From the NCBI GenBank assembly GCA_002353275.1, contig DEJH01000069.1, forward strand, positions 1 to 38,247: 38,247 bases of DNA, in the 5' to 3' direction. Positions within the stretch are counted from its first letter, which is position 1. Every line of letters begins with the position of its first letter. A program made the position numbers and the translations under genes. This document shows positions 1 through 8,304 of this stretch, piece by piece. This DNA comes from Caryophanales bacterium UBA2753 (GTDB taxonomy: Bacteria > Bacillota_I > Bacilli_A > RFN20 > CAG-826). The notes beneath the pieces were generated by a model. The model saw only the letters and a program-made list of their open reading frames with translations, had not been told where the DNA came from and searched no databases.

Positions 1-1046
1 AAGTATATTGGAGCGTAAAGTTTTACTGCTTTAGTGTCTTCATTATATTCATATTTTACAGTAAGAGCAAAATAACCCACTGAAAGAATTTTTGCTTCTA
101 AAAATGCATAACCAGATTCTTCTTCGGTAAATTCACTCGCGGTTGTAAATTGAACCCAGTCATAGTGAGTGCCAACAATATTATGCATGCTTCCACTTAC
201 ACCAAAATTAACAAAATAGCCATCTTCGTTAATCATGTATTTACAGTTGGTTACGCCGTCTTCACTAGTAATAACAAAGACGTTTTCTTCGACTTCTTCA
301 TAGAAGAATGGATCAAATTCATCAAGAGTGAGGGAATCAAATAAAAATCCACCACCTTCATAGAAGGTTCCTCCATCTATATGAGATTCAAAATCTGGCC
401 CAGTTACATTGGATTTATATGGCGCACTAAAGGATCTAGACTTTTCTTCTTTCCATGGTCTAGTATCAGTAACCACTTCAATTGTTGATTCTTTAGTTAG
501 CCCTTCAACAGTAATCGAATATGGGTAAACACCATTTTTACTTGTATCGACTTTCGTATAATCAAAAGAAACTAATTCACTATCAATAGGAACCATTTCA
601 CAAGTGGATTTTTCTCCATCTTCGATGACGGCTTCCTTAAATTCAACCATAATGCCGCCCATAAACTTGTAATAACTAATAAAATCGGTTGTATTTTCAT
701 CAAATGTTTCAGCGCCATTAAACACTTTGGCTGAAGATACAAAATCAAAATCATAAATATTGTATTCTTCCCCGTGTACCGCAGTGACTTCTAGATTTGA
801 AGTGACATTTTCAATGGATTCACTCCATTTAATAAATGGATAACAATGTACTTTATCCGCTGGAACAGTTGGTAAATCACCAACAAATTGTGCAGTTCCA
901 CCATATTTTACATTGGTTTCGTAAATAACATTTCCATCACGATCTTTAAAAGTAACTTTGAATACTTCGTTATGACAACTCATCAATGGCAGAGTTAAAA
1001 GTGCAAGCGATGAAAATGTGAATAATTTTTTTAGTGATTTTTTCAT
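1..1046 (-). CDS. Secreted lipoprotein with InlB/Flg_new-like repeat (partial, cut by left edge)
   Basis: An open frame runs from ATG at 1046 off the left edge, giving about 348 visible codons with no stop. An AGGAAG Shine-Dalgarno lies about 8 nt before the ATG. The N-terminus is a lipoprotein signal peptide: a KKSLKK basic stretch, a hydrophobic core, and a lipobox LMSC with Cys24. The next segment (VTFKDRDGNVIYETNVKYGG, then PFIKWSES, then NLEVTAVH) matches the InlB B-repeat/Listeria-Bacteroides repeat pattern seen in surface proteins. The remainder is an acidic, aromatic-rich extracellular domain that I do not recognise. It probably sits on the outer face of the membrane. Its function is unknown and its C-terminus is not in the window. 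Confidence 0.8.
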   Translation of the reverse strand, partial: MKKSLKKLFTFSSLALLTLPLMSCHNEVFKVTFKDRDGNVIYETNVKYGGTAQFVGDLPTVPADKVHCYPFIKWSESIENVTSNLEVTAVHGEEYNIYDFDFVSSAKVFNGAETFDENTTDFISYYKFMGGIMVEFKEAVIEDGEKSTCEMVPIDSELVSFDYTKVDTSKNGVYPYSITVEGLTKESTIEVVTDTRPWKEEKSRSFSAPYKSNVTGPDFESHIDGGTFYEGGGFLFDSLTLDEFDPFFYEEVEENVFVITSEDGVTNCKYMINEDGYFVNFGVSGSMHNIVGTHYDWVQFTTASEFTEEESGYAFLEAKILSVGYFALTVKYEYNEDTKAVKLYAPIY

Positions 1047-1076
1047 AAATAATTCTTCCTAATATTGGCCGCATCT

Positions 1077-1085
1077 ATTGTAGCA
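1077..1085 (-). promoter_or_regulatory. Probable extended -10 promoter for the lipoprotein gene
   Basis: On the minus strand, TGC then TACAAT (-10 at 1077-1082) forms an extended -10 about 30 nt before the lipoprotein ATG. No good -35 sits at the usual distance, so the call rests on the TGn-TACAAT match. Confidence 0.35.
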
Positions 1086-1212
1086 CAAATGCACATTAAT
1101 TAATCATCGCTATAACATAACTTTTTTGCAAAAGAAAAGTCAATATTAGATGTACCGACTTATTCTTAATGAGTCTCTTTTTCAGCATATGAAGAAAATT
1201 TGATAACGTATT

Positions 1213-1590
1213 TTACCATTCTTCATCCTCAGAATATGCTTTTTTCTTAGAATAGTCTTCTTTTCTAGCTTTATTAATAGTTTCCCCATATCCTGGGATA
1301 GACGCTAGGTTTAAAGGAACAATTAAAGAATATTCTTTTTGATGTAATTCTTTTTCGTTTCTTAAATCAATATCGTTTTGTAGATTAAGAAAAAACATTT
1401 CAGACACTCCGAAATATAGTCCCAATCTTATGGATGTATCAATTGTTATTTTTCTTCTATCATGAAGAATGTCTTGAATACGAGATACAGGAACATTAAT
1501 TGCTTTAGCAAGCCTATACGCTGAAACGTTTAAAGGTTTCATAAACTCTTCTAATAAAAATTCGCTCATTTTCGGTGTTTCAATTTTCAT
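1213..1590 (-). CDS. HigA-like XRE-family antitoxin
   Basis: This 125-residue protein has a helix-turn-helix of the HigA/VapI type: MSEFLLEEFMKPLNVSAYRLAKAINVPVSR, then DILHDRRKITIDTSIRLGLYFGVSEMFFLNLQ. HigA proteins neutralise a RelE-fold mRNA interferase (HigB) and repress their own operon. A strong SD (AAGGAGG) lies about 12 nt before the ATG. The acidic C-terminal tail (SEDEEW) is a variable extension. No intact higB lies upstream. Only a 46-codon frame ending in a HigB-like IKDYH is found there, so this may be an orphan antitoxin or may serve another toxin such as the adjacent Fic protein. Confidence 0.8.
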   Translation of the reverse strand: MKIETPKMSEFLLEEFMKPLNVSAYRLAKAINVPVSRIQDILHDRRKITIDTSIRLGLYFGVSEMFFLNLQNDIDLRNEKELHQKEYSLIVPLNLASIPGYGETINKARKEDYSKKKAYSEDEEW

Positions 1591-1608
1591 AACAATATAA
1601 CAACCTCC

Positions 1609-1749
1609 TTAGTGATAATCCTTAATGACAACATTGTAGAAATTCTTCCTGTCATCGGATGGAAGACTTAACAAATAACGAAAGAACGATGTATTATCAA
1701 TCGTAATTAATATACCTTCTTTACGTGTACACGTCAAACGACAATGCAT
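1609..1749 (-). pseudogene. Short frame resembling the C-terminus of a HigB toxin (possible remnant)
   Basis: A 46-codon frame starting at ATG 1749 ends in NFYNVVIKDYH and TAA, overlapping the SD of the HigA-like gene 18 nt further on. HigB toxins commonly end in a [V/E]xDYH motif directly upstream of higA, so the position and the tail fit a decayed higB. There is no SD, and the frame upstream is closed by TAA-TAG. Only the tail motif and the synteny support this call. Confidence 0.35.
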
Positions 1750-1815
1750 ATTGTCTTCTCTAATTGCCAGAGTTAATTTCTATTAACAAAACCTACCATT
1801 AGTAGAATTAGGTTC

Positions 1816-2871
1816 TTATTTATTTTTCAGATATTTAGCGTTTTTAAAAGTTCCGATTTTATATATTTTGTTCTCTTTGATTAGCTTAGCCAAAACAGAT
1901 TCAATTGTAGTCACTGAAACATCAGGTAGTAACTCTTGAATATCAGCTTTAGAAATGGGAACTATACTATCTAAAACAACAGCCTCTATTCGCTCGTTCT
2001 TTTTATCTTTTCCGCTTTTGGTTTTAATAAATCTTCTATTAATCTCTTTGTAACATTGATAAAGAATCTGAAATGTAAATTCTACAAATGGGTAATATGT
2101 GTTTTTAGATTCATGCCATTGTTTTTGGCTTCTTTCTAATGAATCATAATAATTTCCTTTATATTTATTGATTTGGTTTTCAAATGAGATATATTTACCA
2201 ATATCATAGCCTTCTTTATAAAGAAGGAGTAATGTTAAAAGCCTAGAAACACGACCATTGCCATCACTGAATGGGTGAATAGAAAGAAAATCCACTATTA
2301 CACATGGAATTAATAAAAGGGCAGGAATATCATAATCATCTCTATAAACCTGATAAGCTAAGCACAAATCACCCATCGCTTTTTCGGTTTCGTTTGCCTT
2401 AGTTGGAACAAAAATAACCCGTTTAATTGTCCCGTCCTTATTCTTTTCAGCAATTACATTATCACTAGTTTTATATTTCCCACCTTTATTATATCCAATA
2501 TGTCTAGAAACAAGTATGGAGTGTATTCTTTTGATTGTCTCTTCATCAAAGGAAAGATGTTCATAATTCTCTTTTACAAATTTAATAGCGTCATGATAAC
2601 CGGCAATCTCTTCTTCATTATGAGTTAATGGTTCACTATTATTTTCAATAATCTCCTTAATTCTTTGCTCGGTCGTAAAAATACCTTCAATCGCGTTACT
2701 GCCTTCAACAGATTCTTTGATAGCAATCGTTTCTAGCTTGGAAAAAAGTAGTTTGTTAGAATCCTTTTTTTCGTCTGTTTTGCTTTTTAAATCAATAATG
2801 ATATTTGACAAAGAAAAAAGATCGGAAGTAATTGCTTTGTCTTTTAAAAATTCGTAAGTATATCTGTGCAT
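1816..2871 (-). CDS. Fic-family protein adenylyltransferase with C-terminal winged helix
   Basis: This 351-residue protein carries the Fic motif HPFSDGNGRVSR at residues 199-210, matching HxFx(D/E)GNGRxxR with catalytic His199. An inhibitory-helix motif SNAIEG at 58-63 matches (S/T)xxxE(G/N), where the Glu blocks productive ATP binding, so it is a self-inhibited class II Fic enzyme. The C-terminal ~60 residues (SKADIQELLPDVSVTTIESVLAKLIKENKI) look like a winged helix. Fic enzymes transfer AMP to hydroxyl side chains of proteins; the target here is unknown. The gene is led by a promoter with a perfect inverted repeat (2888-2916). The HigA-like regulator gene follows on the same strand and may control it. 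Confidence 0.9.
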   Translation of the reverse strand: MHRYTYEFLKDKAITSDLFSLSNIIIDLKSKTDEKKDSNKLLFSKLETIAIKESVEGSNAIEGIFTTEQRIKEIIENNSEPLTHNEEEIAGYHDAIKFVKENYEHLSFDEETIKRIHSILVSRHIGYNKGGKYKTSDNVIAEKNKDGTIKRVIFVPTKANETEKAMGDLCLAYQVYRDDYDIPALLLIPCVIVDFLSIHPFSDGNGRVSRLLTLLLLYKEGYDIGKYISFENQINKYKGNYYDSLERSQKQWHESKNTYYPFVEFTFQILYQCYKEINRRFIKTKSGKDKKNERIEAVVLDSIVPISKADIQELLPDVSVTTIESVLAKLIKENKIYKIGTFKNAKYLKNK

Positions 2872-2887
2872 AAAAGTGATTTCTTTT

Positions 2888-2924
2888 CTGCATATATTTT
2901 ATCGTTTTATATGCAGTAAATCAA
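2888..2924 (-). promoter_or_regulatory. fic promoter with overlapping inverted-repeat operator
   Basis: On the minus strand the -35 is TTGATT (2919-2924), the spacer is 17 nt, and the -10 is TAAAAT (2896-2901). The arms CTGCATAT (2909-2916 on minus) and ATATGCAG (2888-2895) form a perfect 8-bp inverted repeat with a 13-nt gap. One arm lies in the spacer and the other just past the -10. This is a typical repressor site, and the neighbouring XRE regulator is the obvious candidate. Confidence 0.6.
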
Positions 2925-3001
2925 TATTTATCGCAGTTATTAATCGATAATTAATGTGATATCAATTTATAACAATCATGAAATTCGTATTTATAAGAAA
3001 A

Positions 3002-3019
3002 AGGCCTCAATAGAGGCCT
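3002..3019 (-). terminator. Rho-independent terminator after mscS
   Basis: A 7-bp stem AGGCCTC/GAGGCCT with a 4-nt loop is followed on the minus strand by TTTTTCTT, 25 nt past the mscS stop. Confidence 0.85.
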
Positions 3020-3043
3020 CATCTAATTAGATATTTAGATAGA

Positions 3044-4066
3044 TTATTTTCTATCTTCAATATCTTTTGATAATTCTTTTTGTTCTTCGACAAATTCTTG
3101 TGCTTTACTTTGAACGGCTTTGCTAACTTTGTTGTTATCGCTACCTTCATCGTAAGAGACAGTGATTTGTGGGAATGGGATGTTGACGTTATTATCATCA
3201 AATACAATCTTAATTTCTCTATTTAAATCTCTTTGAACTTGATAGATGTCAGTTTCTTTACATTTTGCAACAAAGAGTAAGTTGACTGAAGAATCGGCAA
3301 GTTCGGAAACACCTTTATAGAATGGTCCTTCAACGATTGCAGGGATCTTTTCTTTAATCGCTGGCAAGTTATCCGCGATAATTTTTTCAACTTTTTCAAT
3401 TCTATCTCCGTAAGAGATACCAACATAACATTTAGCAACAGAAAGTTCTTGAGTTTGGTTAACAATGGAACGGATATCACTATTGTTCATAATCTTAATG
3501 TTTCCACCAGCATCGACTAATTTGGTGGTTCTAATACCAATAGCTTTGACTTCACCTCTCCAACCATCAATGATAACGATATCACCAACTTGGAAATCAC
3601 CTTCAAAGACAATGAAGATACCAGCAAGAATATCTTGAACAAGAGCTTGTGAACCAAGGCCTATAATAAGAGTTAAGACACCAGCAGAAGCAAGCATCAT
3701 TGTGGTATCAGCTCCCCAGGCTCCCATAATGATGAATACTGAAGCAATAGCTACAACCCATTTGAGTAAGTTAAGAAGAAGTAAAGCAACGGTAATTGTC
3801 TTCTTAGATTCAAATGTTACCTTTGCAAGCAAAGATAAGAGGATATAGGCAATAGCAGCAATAACAATGATTTGAACTGTTCGAATAATAGCAGGGAATC
3901 CTCTAGTCATCATGTAGTTAACGAAATCGCCTTGTCCTTCGACTGGAACAAAGACTGTTTCAGATCCAAAGATCTTTTTGTTGAATACAAATGAGACTAT
4001 TACTCCGGCAGCAAGTAATCCTAATACGATCCAACCAACGATTTTAAGTATTTTTTTCTTTTCCAT
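3044..4066 (-). CDS. mscS: MscS-family small-conductance mechanosensitive channel
   Basis: The 340-residue protein has hydrophobic helices at about 8-28, 58-82, 91-114 and a pore helix at 124-153. It then has the MscS signature GLGSQALVQDILAGIFIVFE and DFQVGDIVIIDGWRGEV (residues 137-173), which marks the start of the beta domain. The cytoplasmic vestibule domain extends to about 305 and ends in a charged tail. It opens under membrane tension to release solutes after osmotic downshock. An SD (AAGGAGG) lies 7 nt before the ATG. Only 18 nt separate it from the upstream surface-protein gene, so the two are probably co-transcribed. A terminator follows. Confidence 0.93.
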   Translation of the reverse strand: MEKKKILKIVGWIVLGLLAAGVIVSFVFNKKIFGSETVFVPVEGQGDFVNYMMTRGFPAIIRTVQIIVIAAIAYILLSLLAKVTFESKKTITVALLLLNLLKWVVAIASVFIIMGAWGADTTMMLASAGVLTLIIGLGSQALVQDILAGIFIVFEGDFQVGDIVIIDGWRGEVKAIGIRTTKLVDAGGNIKIMNNSDIRSIVNQTQELSVAKCYVGISYGDRIEKVEKIIADNLPAIKEKIPAIVEGPFYKGVSELADSSVNLLFVAKCKETDIYQVQRDLNREIKIVFDDNNVNIPFPQITVSYDEGSDNNKVSKAVQSKAQEFVEEQKELSKDIEDRK

Positions 4067-4084
4067 AAATAACCCTCCTTGTTT

Positions 4085-6346
4085 TTATGAAATTTTATAT
4101 TTCACGATTATATCTTTAACAACTGTATAATCGCTATTTGCTTCAGCACTGATGTTGAAATAAGTGCACGCTCCCGCTGATGAGGATGGGAAGAACTCAT
4201 AACTTTCTTCCTCCCCATTATAGCAAATGTATTCATGAGCGTTAGTTTCATCATAATTCCACTCATACATTGTGGTTTCACTAAATGAAACACTCAATTT
4301 GATTGCTTTACTTAATTTAACAGTGACGCTAATAATTTCGCCCGTATTTGCAGAATAGTTTGTAAGGAAACCACCATCCGTGACGTTGAAACGCGATTCT
4401 GCGGTTGTTCCGTCATTAATATGTTTCATGCTCTTGATGTACATGTAAATACCAAGAGGCTCAATATTTACTTGATGGGCCGTATCATCCCCAGTGAGGA
4501 GATATAAATAATCACCTAATGAGTAACTACTTGTTTGTATCCATCTGACATATAGAGTTACATTTTCAGTAACTTGGTAATCATAACTAACAGGACTATT
4601 TCCATCAGGGGTTAAGCTCCATCCACCAAATTCATAACCTTCTGCTGGAGGAGTTAAACGACTTAGTTCATCTTTTCCAGGTAACGTTACTATTTCATTC
4701 ATTTCTACTTGATAAGGATATATAGGATCAAATGAGCCACCATTTGCGTCTAAACGAACGGTTAATAAGTCAGTTGGTTCCCACTGAGCGACAAGGGTGA
4801 CGTTAGAAGAAATGCCGACCTCGGTGCCAGGAGTCAATAAGTCTTCTACACCTTGTATCTTCCATCCAGAGAATATATATCCGTCTTGAGGAAAAATGGT
4901 TCCAATTCTTTCAATAGGTGGTATGACTTGTTTATTTGTGTTTCTTACTGTGTATGGAGGGCAACTACCAATTCCTCCATTAGCATCAAAATTGATGGTA
5001 AATGAATTTTCAACTTTTGGAGTATTATAGACAAATTTCATTGAAGAAATGAATGCTTCTGTGCCAACAGCGTTAGATAAACAGAAATATCTAGCATCAG
5101 GATTTGTACATTCAAATGTATAAGTTGCACCCGCTGCAAGCGTGTGTGTTTCACCTTGATCAGTGGTTTTTTCATAAAGTGGACTTGCACTATAGACCAT
5201 AGTGAAATCGACATCACTAGATTGAGAGGCGCTTGTAGTGATTGTGATACTTGATATTGGACCACCAAAAGGTGCAATAGTAGAAACATATCCTTCAGCA
5301 TCAGAACTGGTCGCTTCGCTAATAATGTTAAAGCTTTCTGAAGATGAAGAGTAATAAGTGTTTGTGTATCGGAATTCAACACCCATTAAAGTAATGGAGC
5401 TAGGGTTAGTACTTGCCTGTTCTGGGAAGAAATAGAAGAAATTAGAACTAGTTGCAGTAATATTATTTTCTATGGTTGGGAATTTACTCCATCCAGCTAC
5501 TAAGGTTGTATCGCTATTAATAACAATAGTTTCTCCAGGTTGACGTAGTTCACCTTCTCCGTTCACTTTCCAACCGCCAAAATATTCATCATCATTTGGA
5601 ACAAAGATACAAACAGGGAGTGTGTATTCACTATTAGAGTCAACTTCAATTGAGCTCATTGTTCCAATTCTATTATTAGACTCAAAAGTTATTACACGTG
5701 GCACTGGAATTTCTAAAGTAGTAACAAGCTCAGAATAAATTGATTGATAGTCATATTCTTCTTGCTCGATAGGAATTCCTCTAAAGATTTCAAAAGTATA
5801 TTCAGTAGATGGTACTAAATCCGTGAATTCAAATTCGTTATGACCGATTTGACTCTCTTCTTCATAATATTGTTGTGCTTCTTCGTTATATAACTCGACT
5901 CTGTACTTAACTAAAGAATCAGTATTAAAAATATCAAAAGCACAATTGATAGAAGTTGCGTGTGGAGTAAGTACGACTTTATCTACTTCTTTTGGAACTG
6001 GTGCTGGACCGACACTGACGACACCAACAACAATACTAGCAGCGGCTACAATCGCGGCGCTAGAGGCAGCTAAACCTCCAACACTATGGGTGCCTGCATT
6101 ACTAGATCCATTAGGGGATTTATTAGATCCTTCTTTTTTATTTTGTTCTTCTTTGCGACGTTTTTCTTTCTTTTCAGGAGATTTATTTTCGTTATTAGAA
6201 GTAGGATTATCGTTTATTTCATCGCGAAGACGATCATCATTATCAAAGTAGGAAGTTGATTCATTATCTTGAGTGTTTCCAAACTCAAAATTAGGATTCT
6301 TCCCTTCGTTTGCAATTCTTTCAATGTTAAATTCGTCTTTTGCCAT
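4085..6346 (-). CDS. Membrane-anchored extracellular protein with InlB-type repeats, no signal peptide
   Basis: I chose ATG 6346 (MAKDEFNIER), giving 753 residues, over an upstream TTG at 6406 because neither has an SD and TTG is the weaker choice. The N-terminal ~88 residues are charged and low-complexity (KSPEKKEKRRKEEQNKKEG). They are followed by one membrane helix at about 91-113, which suggests a type II protein with its N-terminus in the cytoplasm. Outside are a fibronectin-III-like segment, an unrecognised beta domain, and three InlB/Flg_new repeats. Two of the repeats open with FDANGG or LDANGG, and all three have GGW or SGW followed by VTL or TTL. The C-terminal beta domain is unrecognised. 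It is likely involved in surface or adhesion functions. Confidence 0.75.
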   Translation of the reverse strand: MAKDEFNIERIANEGKNPNFEFGNTQDNESTSYFDNDDRLRDEINDNPTSNNENKSPEKKEKRRKEEQNKKEGSNKSPNGSSNAGTHSVGGLAASSAAIVAAASIVVGVVSVGPAPVPKEVDKVVLTPHATSINCAFDIFNTDSLVKYRVELYNEEAQQYYEEESQIGHNEFEFTDLVPSTEYTFEIFRGIPIEQEEYDYQSIYSELVTTLEIPVPRVITFESNNRIGTMSSIEVDSNSEYTLPVCIFVPNDDEYFGGWKVNGEGELRQPGETIVINSDTTLVAGWSKFPTIENNITATSSNFFYFFPEQASTNPSSITLMGVEFRYTNTYYSSSSESFNIISEATSSDAEGYVSTIAPFGGPISSITITTSASQSSDVDFTMVYSASPLYEKTTDQGETHTLAAGATYTFECTNPDARYFCLSNAVGTEAFISSMKFVYNTPKVENSFTINFDANGGIGSCPPYTVRNTNKQVIPPIERIGTIFPQDGYIFSGWKIQGVEDLLTPGTEVGISSNVTLVAQWEPTDLLTVRLDANGGSFDPIYPYQVEMNEIVTLPGKDELSRLTPPAEGYEFGGWSLTPDGNSPVSYDYQVTENVTLYVRWIQTSSYSLGDYLYLLTGDDTAHQVNIEPLGIYMYIKSMKHINDGTTAESRFNVTDGGFLTNYSANTGEIISVTVKLSKAIKLSVSFSETTMYEWNYDETNAHEYICYNGEEESYEFFPSSSAGACTYFNISAEANSDYTVVKDIIVKYKIS

Positions 6347-6542
6347 GATTTTAATAAAATTAAGTAGGAATCGTAAATTATTATAACTAATAGGTTTATA
6401 TTTCAAAAGAAAATAATAATAAACGAGAGTAATGCTCGACCATAGTTATGTATCGCACATTTATGATGAAACTCTTCATGTTGCACTCTCTGGTAAAAAG
6501 AATATCAAATAAGTTGCCACAAATGTGCCACACAAGAAAAGT

Positions 6543-6573
6543 TAAATTTGCCTATCCATATTTTGTCGTGTTT
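6543..6573. repeat. 31-bp direct repeat, left copy (flanks DUF4143 ATPase)
   Basis: This 31-bp stretch is repeated at 7981-8011 in the same orientation with a single mismatch (G versus A at the eighth base). The two copies bracket the ATPase gene and its terminator, 1438 bp apart. The rest of 6347-6594 holds no gene I can support. Confidence 0.8.
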
Positions 6574-6594
6574 CACCTCATTCGCGAACAAAAA

Positions 6595-6614
6595 ACCGAG
6601 ATATTTCGCTCGGT
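6595..6614 (-). terminator. Rho-independent terminator after the DUF4143 ATPase
   Basis: The stem is ACCGAG/CTCGGT with an 8-nt loop. It is followed on the minus strand by TTTTTTG, 16 nt beyond the stop of the ATPase gene. Confidence 0.8.
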
Positions 6615-6629
6615 ACAGCTTGATTCGTT

Positions 6630-7847
6630 TTAACTGAGCATTAAATCGTGTTTATGCATTAAAAAATCAATTATGTTTAGATGGACAACACCGTTACGAG
6701 ACATATCAACTGAGTCGAGTGATAATACATATTTTGGAGAAGCATCCTTAATAGGACTAAAAGCGTTGAATTCCCTATCGATGGTTTCTTGTTCAGACAT
6801 AGTTAGACACACTTGAATGAAGCACTTTTTACCATTTTTATTCGCTATAAAATCAACTTCCCCTTTATATGTCTTCCCAACATAAACCTCATAATCTCTA
6901 GAAAGTAATTCCAAAAGAACAACGTTCTCAAGAAATATACCTCGATCGTAATTGTTTCCGTTAGAGCAAATATATCGCATCCCATTATCAATAGCGTAGT
7001 ATTTAGGATTGGACTTAAGCAGTGACTTTCCTGAAATGTTATATCTATAGATAGGTTTAATTAAGAAAGAAGCAACCATTTTATCTAAGTAATTGTAAAT
7101 CGAACTCAATGCGCAATACTCTTTTCCGCCATTTTCTGATTTTAAATAGTTATATATTTTTTCTGGATTAAATTCACATCCTGCATTTAACAAAACATAT
7201 TTGGCCACCTTAAGAAATTTATTTTTTTCTATTTCTGAATCTCTGGCAAAAATGTCTTTTTGGCATATGTTATCAAATAATTCATTTAAGTAATCCCTTT
7301 GAGCTTTTTCCTCTTGGAGTTCAAGCCTTAATGGATAACCACCAAGTCTAAGATAATCATTAAAATCAATTGCCTGCTTGTTTAATAGTTGCAAATAATG
7401 CAAAGATTCATCAAACGAAAAAGGATAAATATTGAATTCTATTATTCTTCCAGTAAGCAGCGTTGATATTTCGCTTGATAACATTTTTGAATTCGAGCCA
7501 GTGATAAAAATCGAACAATCAAACGAAACTCTAAAAGAATTTATTGCTTTCTCAAAAGATACAACATGTTGTATTTCATCAAAAAATAGGTATTGTTTGT
7601 TATTCCCTTTGTGTTTCAATACATAATCGTTTAGCTTTTTGTAATCATCAATTGTTTCAAATTTTAAATCTTCGAAATTCATATAGAGAATATCACTGTT
7701 TTTTATGCCTTTTTCTTTCAATTCGTTGATTATCAATTCTATTACTTTTGATTTTCCAGACCTTCTTGATCCGATTAATATTTTTATAATATCTACATCA
7801 TAAAACTGACGTATTCTTGATAGACATTTTTCTCTTTTTAATAACAT
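6630..7847 (-). CDS. AAA_14/DUF4143-family ATPase
   Basis: The 405-residue protein has Walker A GSRRSGKS at 26-33, Walker B YLFFDEIQ around 86-93 and a sensor segment FITGSNS at 114-120. It also has the GGYP motif of this family (LRLGGYPLRLE) and a winged-helix middle. The C-terminal DUF4143 part resembles a PD-(D/E)xK fold (VGKTYKGEVDFIANKNGKKC then FIQV). These ATPases are common accessory genes in gut bacteria, and their role is not established. The gene stands alone with its own terminator and lies between 31-bp direct repeats, which is consistent with a mobile or recombining cassette. No clear SD precedes the ATG. Confidence 0.85.
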   Translation of the reverse strand: MLLKREKCLSRIRQFYDVDIIKILIGSRRSGKSKVIELIINELKEKGIKNSDILYMNFEDLKFETIDDYKKLNDYVLKHKGNNKQYLFFDEIQHVVSFEKAINSFRVSFDCSIFITGSNSKMLSSEISTLLTGRIIEFNIYPFSFDESLHYLQLLNKQAIDFNDYLRLGGYPLRLELQEEKAQRDYLNELFDNICQKDIFARDSEIEKNKFLKVAKYVLLNAGCEFNPEKIYNYLKSENGGKEYCALSSIYNYLDKMVASFLIKPIYRYNISGKSLLKSNPKYYAIDNGMRYICSNGNNYDRGIFLENVVLLELLSRDYEVYVGKTYKGEVDFIANKNGKKCFIQVCLTMSEQETIDREFNAFSPIKDASPKYVLSLDSVDMSRNGVVHLNIIDFLMHKHDLMLS

Positions 7848-7980
7848 ATTAAATACCTCGAATATATTATTCCATCATCTTGGAAAAATTACAAATATTT
7901 TTTGTTTTTCTAAATTTATCACTTGCACTTTTGTTCGCTTCAGAAGTATAGTTATACAAACTCATTCATTCGTTTTTGTC

Positions 7981-8011
7981 TAAATTTACCTATCCATATT
8001 TTGTCGTGTTT
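7981..8011. repeat. 31-bp direct repeat, right copy
   Basis: This is the second copy of the repeat at 6543-6573, with one mismatch. It lies 134 bp upstream of the ATPase start and could be a target duplication, a recombination site or a duplicated regulatory site. Confidence 0.8.
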
Positions 8012-8035
8012 GGATGCTGCCGTGAATAACAAAAA

Positions 8036-8056
8036 AGATCTATGTTAGATAGATCT
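8036..8056 (-). terminator. Terminator downstream of tRNA-Ala
   Basis: An 8-bp stem AGATCTAT/ATAGATCT with a 5-nt loop is followed on the minus strand by TTTTTTG. It lies 88 nt past the tRNA 3' end. The interval 7848-8143 otherwise holds only the direct repeat and a small hairpin. Confidence 0.75.
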
Positions 8057-8143
8057 ATATAGCTGGATGTGTGTCCTAATCAGATCGAAGTTTTTAGCCA
8101 ACTTCGGATAAATGACTTTGGACAGCGACAATTGTACTTAATT

Positions 8144-8219
8144 TGGTGGACCAAATCGGGATCGAACCGACGACCTCATCGTTGCGAACGATGCGCTCTC
8201 CCAACTGAGCTATTGGCCC
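8144..8219 (-). tRNA. tRNA-Ala (anticodon CGC)
   Basis: A complete 76-nt cloverleaf with encoded CCA is visible. The acceptor stem is GGGCCAA/TTGGTCC with the G3:U70 wobble that defines alanine tRNAs, and A73. The D-arm is GCTC..GAGC. The anticodon stem is CATCG/CGATG around the loop TTCGCAA, so positions 34-36 are CGC, which reads GCG. The T-arm loop is TTCGATC. The CGC anticodon is less common than UGC or GGC for alanine. Confidence 0.95.
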
Positions 8220-8262
8220 AAGCGATATATATAATATATTAATAGGATATATATTTTCAAAC

Positions 8263-8286
8263 AAAAAGAGTGTGTTTCCACACCCT
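8263..8286 (-). terminator. Terminator after the HdeD-like gene
   Basis: On the minus strand the stem GTGTG/CACAC with a GAAA loop and outer AG/CT pairs is followed by TTTTTG, 19 nt past the stop of the 8305-8853 gene. Confidence 0.75.
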
Positions 8287-8304
8287 AATTGCTTTTAGTA
8301 ATAA

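Noticed and set aside
6424..6437. Small CGAG/CTCG hairpin upstream of the InlB-repeat gene
   Set aside because: Only four pairs; no regulatory class matches.
6448..6633. 61-codon plus-strand frame
   Set aside because: No SD, low-complexity content, and it runs through the direct repeat and a terminator on the other strand.
8086..8106. Hairpin CGAAGTT/AACTTCG between the tRNA and its terminator
   Set aside because: A 7-bp stem with no T tract and no conserved context; not enough for an RNA gene call.
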